Shown here: piece after piece, positions 55,139-64,000 of the stretch
Layout of the letters: the number at the start of each line of letters is the position of its first letter
How positions within the stretch are numbered: the first letter of the stretch is position 1
Assembly: GCA_031769625.1 (NCBI GenBank)
Contig: JAUIMM010000885.1
Coordinates: 4,545,001 to 4,609,000, forward strand
DNA from: Taudactylus pleione
Taxonomy: Eukaryota > Chordata > Amphibia > Anura > Myobatrachidae
Reading direction: 5' to 3'
Length of the DNA stretch: 64,000 nucleotides
Notes under the pieces: generated by a model
What the model was told of the DNA's origin: nothing
The model's database searches: none
What the model saw: the letters and a program-made list of their open reading frames with translations, nothing else
Program-made: the position numbers and the translations under genes

Positions 55139-57066
55139 ACTCAAACCCTCCTTCCCTTACTCTAAAGCAACCAATTCCGCTCTATACCACACGCCATTGA
55201 AAAGACGTCAGACACTGGAAAATTCCTCCCAATTGTGAATCAGGACAAAATTTTATAAAATTGGGACAGTTGAACAGTCTCCACAAATCAGGACTGACCC
55301 ACCTAATTGGAAGCAGCTGAGAGGTATGCATATTGGGATGTTCCAGGCTTTTATGCAGCTCACAGACAAAATTGTCTGCTGCTCACCTCCTGTATGTAGG
55401 TATAGTTAATTAGCTGCTCACTGGCAGGAGTGGAGGACTCCTTAATGTAGAGTAGGAGGTTGCCTTTAGAAGGAACCGCTCCACAGCCACCATAGAGGAG
55501 GTGAAAATGTGCAGTCCCAATCTTTCTATAGATGTTTTACCTGCTTTTCAAAATATTCTATAGATAAGAAGGCAGAATTGGCCTGGCATGCGTTAGCCCA
55601 CCCAAGGCTAGGTGCTGGCTTGTATGAAGTCACATGTTTTAATTCAGCCAGTTGGCACCTTTGAGGTGGAGCCAAAGCATAGTTTATTTAAGATTTGTCG
55701 TCACATGTTATAAACATCTTTGTAAAGATTTTCCCTGCCTTTAGTTGACTTTTGGTTGCGGTGTTGGCTATTTACTAAGCATGGCAGGTATTAAGCCCAG
55801 GTGCAATTGATCTGTTTTCTGCAGGTTTCTATCTGTAGCAAAAGTCCCTTTTAGAAAATCCATCTTAAATTCAGGTTACGCACACACCAGCAAATAATAA
55901 CACATTTTACAGCCAATTTAATAAAAGGGGCAGTAAAATGTTTTATGATGCTATTAGGGATTTAATAGCTCAACGCTGCTTAGTGAACATCGCCACAATG
56001 CAATGTGAGACCAAACAGCCAATTCCTGATCAAAAAAAAATAGCCACATCGGGAATTACTGCCTCATTCCGATATCCTTCATTAAATGTCAGACCTGCAT
56101 TATATGAATATATACGACTTAGTCTTGTTCTGTATATATTGTGCTAATTGGGCTCCCAAGTCAATCATATATTCCAAATACAACCAGATTTGTGGAGTGA
56201 TTGATGCCCTGTGCTTGTGAGTTGTTATAACAGGCTATAAGAATCCAATCTTCCTCCTCCACCTTCAGATAAAAGTGATTTGATGTTGTTTCAAATCTTT
56301 CATGGGGGCAGCGATAAAAATGGCTGGATTTATGTAACGCTTCGTGGCTACCACGGTTTTATTTGAGAAAAAAAAAAACTTTGTGACCCTTTTTCCCCGA
56401 CAATCCTGTCCTTCAAAAGTCTTCTATCATGAATACTTTATGACTCTGCTTCAATCCTCAGACAGCTTCAATACTTAAAAGAATTTAAGAATTTTAAACA
56501 AAAAAGAAAAATACTATTTGTCTTATTACAGTAGTTTGGCTGCGTTACATTGTGTCACCCTGCTTCCTGCTTTGGAGGAGCGCACAGGCAATAATTTACT
56601 ATATGAAGCTCCGTGACTCACTTGCTACTATTCCATTTAAAGTATAAAGCATAAAAGTCTTTCTCTTCTATCCATATCCAAATCATGACAAGTACAGTAC
56701 AGCGAGGAACGACGAGAGTGATTTATATCATATTGCTGTGTACACTAGGTGATCAGATCTCTGTAGAAGAGGCAATAAAACTCCACACTCAACAAAGCTC
56801 CGTACTGCAATAAAGTTGCAAACGGAATGTTCTATTCATTATTACAGTCATCCTGAAGGGATATTTAAAGAGGAACTGAATGTTAAATATAGATGAATGT
56901 AAGTGTTTTATAACCATACAACCAAGTTTCTGCAGGAACTACTACATACAGATATGTCCTTGCCCATCTAACCTCAATACGCCATGCAGCACAATATGCC
57001 TGCCGTGAGTGAAACGCAAAGTCCAGTGCAATTCTACTAGCGTCAGGTGTAGTTTTGAACGAAAAT
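55139..57066. other. no recognised feature
   Basis: About 1.9 kb of AT-rich sequence with no terminal repeats, arrays or protein signatures that I can read. This is the longest apparently unique stretch in the window. Confidence 0.4.
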
Positions 57067-57076
57067 GCGTCTTAGC

Positions 57077-58335
57077 AACTAGGACGCACCAGGAGACTGT
57101 GCTGATTAATTTCATAGGCAACACTTGTAATAAACTCTCTATTGTCAGATGATGGATGTAACCGTACATTCTTGAAACCATATTTGCTCAAAATAAAGAC
57201 ACAGACCAAGTTAATGTGGTTCAAAATAATAGGTCAGCTTTATTTATTTACAAAAATGAGTATGGCGGCAGAAGAAAGAACGGCAAACCACCGATGCCCA
57301 CTTGACTTAGGCAAAAGATGTCCAAAACTTACCAGGGCCAACTATCCCAATTAATGGTAAGTGACATATAAAACACTTGCAAGGGCCAACTCTCCCTTTC
57401 TAAGCAAGCGAGAAGGTATTGAATACCCATGCCAATATAAAATACTTACAAGGGCCAACTCTCAACCTTTCTAGCAAGTGAGGCGGTATCCAACACCCAT
57501 GCCAATATAAAAAACTTGTAAGGGCCAACTCTCAACCTTTCTAGCAAGTGAGGCGGTATCAAATACCCATGCCAATATCAAAGACTTACAAGGGCCATCT
57601 CTCAACCTTTCCAGCAAGTGAGACGGTATCAAATGCCCATGCCAATATAAAATACTTGTAAGGGCCAACTCTCAACCTTTCTAGCAAGTGAGACGGTATC
57701 GAATACCCATGCCAATATAAAATACTTTTAAGGGCCAACTCTCAACCTATCTAAGCAAGTGTTGCGGTATCTAACACAAATGCCAATGCACCATTTCGCT
57801 CCACCCGGATGAGAGGCGCCGCTGACCCCAGTAGGGTGAAATCAGCCTAACTAGTGCATTGAAGGGGAGTGCACCGCTCCTTACTGCAGCAATATGGACG
57901 CTTTACAGACTGCCGGTCTTTCCCTGCCATGTAATAAAGCCGACACAAGACACAATAGGGAAGGGAGGACGGGAGATCAGAATCAAACAGGCAGGATATC
58001 CTACAGACATTACCCATACTCCCAGTAACCACTCCCCCTTAACAACAAACAACCTATCCCTGTAACTTTAACAACTGACAATCCTAAATAACCCCTCCTT
58101 TCACTTTATTAACTCCATCTATCCCTGTCTAGAGGTTTATATGCCCTCTGTTCTATGCAAACCTCGGTTATCTCTCTGTGTGCAGCTGAGTCTGTAAACA
58201 GAACTTGGTGCTGAAAATAGCTGTGGCCACCGCGTCGTAGCACATTGGATGCTGATTGAGAGACTCAGTTGCACACAGATATACAAGTGTTGTATATCTT
58301 ATTAATCAGCACAGTCTCCCGATGCGTCCTAGTCA
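57077..58335. mobile_element. Inverted-repeat-bounded unit with 60-bp array
   Basis: Left arm 57077-57110 ('aactaggacgcacc', 'aggagactgtgctgattaat') is the inverse of the right arm 58301-58335 ('attaatcagcacagtctccc', 'gatgcgtcctagt'). The outer limits are not certain. It contains the tandem array at 57240-57790. Confidence 0.55.
57240..57790. repeat. Minisatellite, about 60 bp x 8
   Basis: The unit reads 'aagggccaactctcaacctt', 'tctagcaagtgaggcggtat', 'caaatacccatgccaatat', 'aaaatactta'. The first and last units are diverged. Confidence 0.95.
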
Positions 58336-58639
58336 CATCACATTGCAACTTAGATGTGTTTTCAGCAAAAAAACACAAATCCTACTAAACTTTATGTCTA
58401 TGACATGCATGGTGGGAACCGGAGGGTGACGCACACTGAGAGCACCTACCGGTACTATTGATCTATAAATAAAAAAAGTACAACTTCCACATTAAGCCAC
58501 ACACTGGGCCAGCTTCTAGCAGTGAACTCACCCCCCTCCCCCACTTACCCAACCTTTTCACCACCCCTGCTGCTTGTCCAGTTCACAATGACTGCTGAAG
58601 CACGCACGTGTACATATCTGCCATCATTACAAAAGTGCA

Positions 58640-59275
58640 GTAAAATAAAAAATTGGAAAGCCTGGGTTGGGATAATGAAAGAGAGGGAAAAAGAACAGAG
58701 TAAGAGAGCTAAAGAAGGGGGGAGAGAGAAAACATGTTGAGAGAGAGAAAAGAGGGGGAGGAAGTACAGAGTAGGAGAGAGGAAATGGGGAGAGAGAATG
58801 AGAGGGAGATGGGGGAGACATGAGAAAGAGAGAGAAGGAGAGAGAAAATGGGAGAGAGAGAAAATAGGGGGAGCAAGTACAGAGAAGGAGAGAGAAAACG
58901 GGGAGAGAGAATGAGAGGGAGATGGGGAGACATGAGAAAGAGAGAGAAGGAGAGAGAAAATGGGGAGAGAGAGAAAAGAGGGGGAGGAAGTACAGAGTAG
59001 GAGAGAGAGAAAACGGGGAGAAAGAATGAGAGGGAGATGGGGGAGACCATAAGAAAGAGAGAGAAATAAGGGGGGATAAAGAATAGAGGGTGAGGAAGTA
59101 CAGAGTAGTAGAGAGAAAAAGGGGAGAGAGAATGAGAGGGAGATGGGGGAGACATTAGAAAGAGAGAGAAAGAAGGGGGGATAGAGAAAAGAGGGTGAGG
59201 AAGTAGAGTAGGAGAGAGAAAAAGGGGAGAGAGAATGAGAGGGAGATGGGGGAGACATGTGAAAGAATGGAGAAA
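58640..59275. repeat. GA-rich minisatellite
   Basis: Purine-rich repeats of 'gagagagaatgagagggaga' and 'tgggggagacatgagaaaga' with a longer period of about 100-170 bp that includes 'gaggaagtacagagtagga'. The long Ser/Pro/Leu frame on the other strand is an artefact of this repeat. Confidence 0.9.
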
Positions 59276-60674
59276 GAGAGAGATGGCACAAAGAGTTCCA
59301 CTTGGCGTGAATAACGGGCATCCAGTGTTTGAGCAACATGTGCACTAAGAACCATGTGATTCTATAAAGTCTAGTAGCAGTTATTTACAACCTTAGCTTA
59401 GTAATGATTCCTTTGTTACTTGTTTTGTCATTAAGTCACCAATGTGCACAATCAAGTTTATTTGTGCACATTAGAAGTTTATTCGGAAGGAAAATTCAGA
59501 AAGCATTTGATTCTAAAGTGTTGCATTATACTGTAGCTTTGTAATATCTTGTGTTACCAAGGGTTTCTTATTTAGCGTGGGATGTATCAAGCATCTCAAT
59601 ATGGAGAACTGTCTTTCGCGATTTGTGGTTTATGAACCGGGAGTCCTTCTGTGCTAGCGCAAGCCGCGGGGAACCCTGGGAGGGATCGTATTGGTTTCCT
59701 CTCAGGAAATGCTCTTAAAAGAAGCCCAAAGGTTTCTATTAGGCAATGTCATCTACAGATGGCGTTGTGTATTGGGTGCAAGCTTCGGAAAGTTTAAACT
59801 TTCTGAGCTTTGTACATATAGGAAATGGATCTCTCTAGAGGCTGGAACATGGAGATCTCTCTCTCCTGGAGCCAGACTTTGTACAATGATGTGCTGACTG
59901 TTCAAAGGCCAAATTCACCCCAATGGAAGCAAATCCATATATTATAATCTTTCCATCAGTTCACCATTTCTTGGCCAACCCTTGACCCTCTCTTTAATCC
60001 CAATGATAGATCCTACACCTTTTACTGTTGTTGGCTTGCAGATTCCCATCCTGGTCAGCAATCTTGAAAACAGCCTCAAAAAGCTTTTTAATGGAGGTGC
60101 CTCCCAGAAAAGGATATAAGAGGGTCCCAGGCAAGTGCAAGGTTGTCCAATCGGCACATTTGAACAACTTGCAATGCTATGAGAACCTGGCTAATTTGCT
60201 GCTTCTAATTTACTTTTTGCATATTCAAATTGTGTTTGTTTTTCCCTGCCTGATTGTGACATGAGCTTGTCTGTAGTTATTTTGCTGTCCTATACACCTT
60301 TTTCCTCTCATCGTACAGGGCCAGCAGTTGCAACACTAGACATCCTTTGATAAATAGAGAGCAGCTTGAGCACCAACAGTGGTCATTAATCTCCTTGGAA
60401 GATGAAAGAGAATGGAGAACGTGAGACTAAAACTTTGTAATTGCTGATTTATACTTTGCAGCTTGGAATAAAAGAGCACAAATGTATTTAATTGTTACAT
60501 CGCTGGGTTTTTGAGTTTTTTAATTTCTTTTTTATTCCTTTTTAAGTGATTGTGTCAATGGAGAGGTAAAGTAGATTCAAGCAGAATTTCACAAAAAAGT
60601 AATAATTTTCCTGGAATATTTATTATTATAAAAGGTACATAAATTCCATTAATGAATGTCGCCAGTAATGGTGT
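59276..60674. other. no recognised feature
   Basis: No arrays or inverted termini. A frame at 59691-59897 has no motif I know. Confidence 0.35.
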
Positions 60675-61014
60675 CTAATGCTGCATGCGCACGGTACGAT
60701 TTTCTTGAAAGATATGAACGATAACATTATCGTACATCGTTTTATCGATCATTTTTATGTACCCAACAACCTACCAACGACCAAAGATGCACGTTCCCGC
60801 ATGGATGATAACGATATTGATAATCGTCCATGCATGTAGGCCAACCTGGACGATATCTATCAGTGCCTGCAGGAGGGAATGGTCGTTGGTCGTGAGTGAT
60901 ATTGTTGGTGCGTGGATGAATGATATCGTTCATCCAACACACCGGGAAATTCAAGGGAGATCGTTCAGTGATAGCGATCGCTGAACAGATCGTCCCGTGT
61001 GTATGCAGCATTAG
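60675..61014. mobile_element. MITE with CTAATGCTGCAT termini
   Basis: Left CTAATGCTGCATGCGCACGG and right CCGTGTGTATGCAGCATTAG, 340 bp. Several internal short hairpins, such as 'gatcgttcagtgatagcgat' and its partner. Confidence 0.8.
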
Positions 61015-61049
61015 AATGGGATCACATAGTTGTCATCTCAGTGCTCCGT

Positions 61050-61330
61050 GAAGATGGGTAACTTTTGGCTTTGGTTTTGATTTTGGATTTGGATTCATCT
61101 TCGTATTTTGGTTTTGCAAAACCACCCTCAAAAAATGTATAAAAAGTTTTTAAAAACAGCTAAAATCATGTAATTTTTGCAATCCACAACCCGAAATTTG
61201 GATTTAAAATCCGAATTCTGAACCATGGGAAGATCAGAACCGTGACTCGGGTCTGTCTGGGTGACCTCAAGAGATCAGAACTGCGACTTGCATCTGCCCG
61301 GATTCACGAAATTCATGGGGGATTTGTAAT
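61050..61330. mobile_element. Internally deleted BED-type hAT remnant
   Basis: 'ggttttgattttggatttgg', 'gttttgcaaaaccaccctc', 'acagctaaaatcatg' and then 'ccgtgactcgggtctgtctg': 3' and 5' end phrases fused, as at 7633 and 13118. Confidence 0.5.
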
Positions 61331-61670
61331 ATTGAGTCAAAAGTTCAACTTAAATCACAAATCTTCAAACAACACAAGACATGTTCAGAGTACAATAATT
61401 AACATTTAAAAAGGTATTTTGTCCAGTGAGACCTTCAATAATTGATGAACCAAAAAATGGGGATGATTCTGAGATGGGAGCAAAACAGGAAAACTTTGTA
61501 ACTTTGTGCTCTGGTAAAACCATGTTGCGCTGCAGCTGGGGGAGGTGTAAGATGTGCAGAGAGATTAGATGTGAGAGTGGTGTGTCCAAACTGATCTAAA
61601 TTGCAGTGTAACAATAAAGCTGTCCAGCATTTGTGTGCTACAGTACATACAAAAGCCGCCAGTATTTATC

Positions 61671-62690
61671 CAGGGCCGACCGAGCCAAAGATTTTTTGAG
61701 AAGTGGGAATAGATTTTGGCGCCCCACAGCAGACCTTCATCCTAGCTCAGTCATCCCCCCCGTGGCGCCCCTCACAGCCCAGCACCCCTTATCACAGCCC
61801 CTCACAGCACCCCTCACCACAGCCCCAGTCATCACAGCCCCTCTCACTGCCCTCATATCCCCTCATCACAGCGCCCATATCCACCTCATCACAGCCCTAC
61901 CATCACAGGCCTCTCATATTCCCTCTTCACAGCCCCACAACACAGCCCCTCTTACTCCCCTCATCACAGCACCTTCATTACAGCCCCCCTCCATCACAGC
62001 CCCTCATATCCCCTCTTCACAGCTCCTCAACATGGCCCCTCTCACTCTCCCTCATCACAGTCACTTCCATTACCTCCATCACAGCCCCTCCATTACAGCA
62101 CCCCTCCATTATAGCCCCTCATCACAGCCACTCCATCAGAGCCCATCGTATCCCCTCTTCACAGCCCCTCAAAATAGCCCCTCTCACTCCCCCTCATCAC
62201 AGGCCCTCCATTACAGTCCCACCATTACAGTCACCTCCATCACAGCCCCTTACTTAGACTTACCTGCTGGCTTCAACAGCGGCAGCAGAGGACTGAAGGC
62301 GGGGAACAGGTCTCGCTGGCAGTGATGTCGGTGGGCGCCCTCCTGAGCGCAGCGGCGCACCTGTGCAGGCAGCTGTGTCACAGTGACACAATCTGCCCAG
62401 AGGCACATGACCCATCACCCAGCCACGCACCCTCCCGTGTAGGTCTCAGTGCAGCCAGCACTGCTCAGATCGGTTTACCAAAGAGAGGATCCACGGCCAG
62501 CTGCTGGCCGCGGATAATCATTTTGGTTATCCGATCACTTCATTGCTCTTTAGTTGAGATGGTAGGAGAGCGGTCCCTCCTACCCCTCCAGCAGGGACTC
62601 GAGCCTCCGGCCGGGTGACTGTCGCAGCGCCCTCCTCAGTCTGGCACTCAATGCGGCTGCGTACCCGGCATATTGGTTGGGCCGACCCTG
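61671..62690. mobile_element. hAT MITE (CAGGGCCGACC) with minisatellite
   Basis: Ends CAGGGCCGACC and GGTTGGGCCGACCCTG, flanked by TATTTATC / TATTTACC (7 of 8). The interior array at about 61780-62240 repeats 'cctcatcacagcccct' with variation. The rest (62260-62640) is GC-rich and unassigned. Confidence 0.8.
61780..62240. repeat. C-rich minisatellite (CATCACAGCCCCT)n
   Basis: Units of about 13-25 bp built on 'tcatcacagcccctc', inside the hAT MITE. The open frames across it are repeat artefacts. Confidence 0.9.
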
Positions 62691-62858
62691 TATTTACCCC
62701 ACATGCCAATACAATTAATGTATCTGCACCCCTTGCAGTGCAGCATGGTTCGTCCATGTGAAAAGTTACTTTTTATATATTTCCTTTGCTCCCAACTCAG
62801 ACTCAACCCCAGAACTTCAAGATTTGCTGAAGTTTGACAAATATATACAGTGATTGCT

Positions 62859-63744
62859 AGGGATGCAGTTTATTTACCAGCATCCGGAATGCAAGACATT
62901 GGAATCCTGACACTGGAAGCCCGACTCTGTACTAAAGATAGGCGTCTAAATACTGATGCCTATCTTTAGCCAGACACTGAAATCCCAAAGCCCGGCATCC
63001 CGAAAGAAGGTAAGAGGGGACTGTTAGCCATGGAGGGGAGGGTTAGTTTTAGGCACCCCCGGGGGAACTTAGGGTTAGGCACCACTGGGGGGAGGATAGG
63101 GTTAGGCACCCCTCGGGAGTGTTAGGCTTAGTGTGCGGGAAGGGGAGGTTAGGGTTAGGCATCACGTGTGGGAGGTTAGGGTTAGGCACCAATGGGGGGA
63201 GGTTAGGATTAGGCATCACTGGTGGGAGGTTAGGGTTAGGCATCACGTGTGGGAGGTTAGGGTTAGGCACCAATGGGAAGAGGTTAGGGTTAGGCATCAC
63301 TGGTGGGAGGTTAGGGTTAGGCATCACGTGTGGGAGGTTAGGGTTAGGCACCAATGGGGGGGAGGTTAGGGTTAGGCATCACTAGTGGGAGGTTAGGGTT
63401 AGGCATCACGTGTGGGAGGTTAGGGTTAGGCACCAATGGGGGGAGGTTAGGGTTAGGCATCACTGGTGGGAGGTTAGGGTTAGGCATCACGTGTGGGAGG
63501 TTAGGGTTAGGCACCAATGGGGGGAGGTTAGGGTTAGGCATCACTGGTGGGAGGTTAGGGTTAGGCATCACGTGTGGGAGGTTAGGGTTAGGCACCAATG
63601 GGGGGAGGTTAGGGTTAGGCATCACTAAGGGACGGTTACGGTTAGAGGGGGGAGAGAAGAGGGTTAGGGTACTTACCAGCCCCAGTCGGGATCCTGACGG
63701 TTCTGGCTTCCAGCATCAGTATTTAGTCCGCCAGCAATACATCC
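62859..63744. mobile_element. TIR element with telomere-like cargo (K3)
   Basis: Left AGGGATGCAGTTTATTTACC and right inverse AGGATGTATTGCTGGCGGAC, with 'ccagcatccgg' / 'cttccagcatcagt' just inside. Related in style to 9432-10235. No clear duplication. Its cargo is the array at 63037-63640. Confidence 0.6.
63037..63640. repeat. Telomere-like higher-order minisatellite
   Basis: Subunits of about 27 bp, each with GGTTAGGGTTAGGCA, differ in the following part: 'tcactggtgggag', 'tcacgtgtgggag', 'ccaatggggggag'. The three types are arranged in a regular repeat of about 81 bp, about six cycles. Confidence 0.95.
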
Positions 63745-64000
63745 TGCGGCATTACATACCACTTCCGATTGCTAATATGGAGTTGAACATACAATCCTTT
63801 GCGGAGTCCATCATGCGTGTCTTCACACTGCGCATGATCAGAGAATGAATGTACGGAAGATGCAAAGTCATTCGTATTTCAATCACATCGCAAGGCACAG
63901 CGCAAGATGGGGCGTAGGTCAAGATGTGTAAAACTGTGCATACTGTACATACAAATATATGTATTATTCTTACATGCACACAGTGTGGGAGAATATTGCG
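63745..64000. other. no recognised feature
   Basis: Nothing recognised after the right end of the telomere-like element. Confidence 0.4.

Noticed and set aside
58545..59345. A 266-codon Ser/Pro/Leu-rich frame on the minus strand
   Set aside because: It is the complement of a GA-rich minisatellite. Absence of stops is expected from composition.
61633..62325. A 230-codon frame rich in Ser, Pro, His, Thr
   Set aside because: It lies across the CATCACAGCCCCT array inside a hAT MITE, and an overlapping second frame has the same character.
63037..63640. A true chromosome-end telomere
   Set aside because: The TTAGGG-like repeats are degenerate, mixed with other sequence, enclosed by element termini, and followed by ordinary sequence.
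63049..63848. Open frames encoding repeated GRLGLGITGG- or PNPNLPPVM-type peptides
   Set aside because: They are translations of the telomere-like minisatellite in several frames and on both strands. No gene features.

Overview
This looks like repeat-dominated, non-coding DNA from a large vertebrate genome, most likely a frog or toad (inference). The reasons are BED-finger hAT transposons in several states of decay, an L1/Tx1-type LINE, a Penelope-like element with a GIY-YIG domain, a tRNA-derived SINE, and many short inverted-repeat elements. I recognise no host gene. Long open frames are shadows of tandem repeats or palindromes, or remnants of transposase, LINE ORF2 or Penelope proteins.

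Three things dominate. (1) Two families of short elements share the terminus GGGCCTGATTCAG and make 3-bp target duplications. Family A (13 copies, about 480-550 bp when full) is remarkable because almost its whole length is a chain of about 12 consecutive hairpins. Family B (7 copies, about 350-610 bp) shares the ends but has a different interior. (2) Four BED-type hAT elements lie at 14677-24967 (+), 24972-~29100 (-), ~30800-33900 (+) and 40860-46184 (+), with scattered hAT end fragments. None encodes an intact transposase. (3) Several other inverted-repeat elements carry their own minisatellite, including telomere-like CCTAACCCTAAC arrays.

Layout. 0.4-7 kb: family A and B copies, a SINE split by an A copy, and hAT ends. 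7-14.6 kb: small inverted-repeat elements and two telomere-like cargo elements. 14.7-25 kb: a nested stack in which a hAT was invaded by an A copy and by a 5'-truncated LINE. The LINE was itself invaded by a hAT MITE and an A copy, and its 3' target duplication was then hit by a second hAT MITE. 25-29.1 kb: an inverted hAT lying tail-to-tail with the previous one. 29-34 kb: a second SINE, a B copy and a hAT with a replaced core. 34-40.8 kb: an inverted-repeat element and dense A/B copies. 40.86-46.18 kb: a hAT with an 8-bp palindromic target duplication whose catalytic core is replaced by tandem repeats. 46-64 kb: hAT MITEs, a Penelope 3' end, minisatellites, and a telomere-like array at 63 kb.

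Nothing here works as an operon or pathway. The elements relate as invader and host, and target-site duplications give relative ages. All family names come from motifs and termini read by eye; no database comparison was possible.
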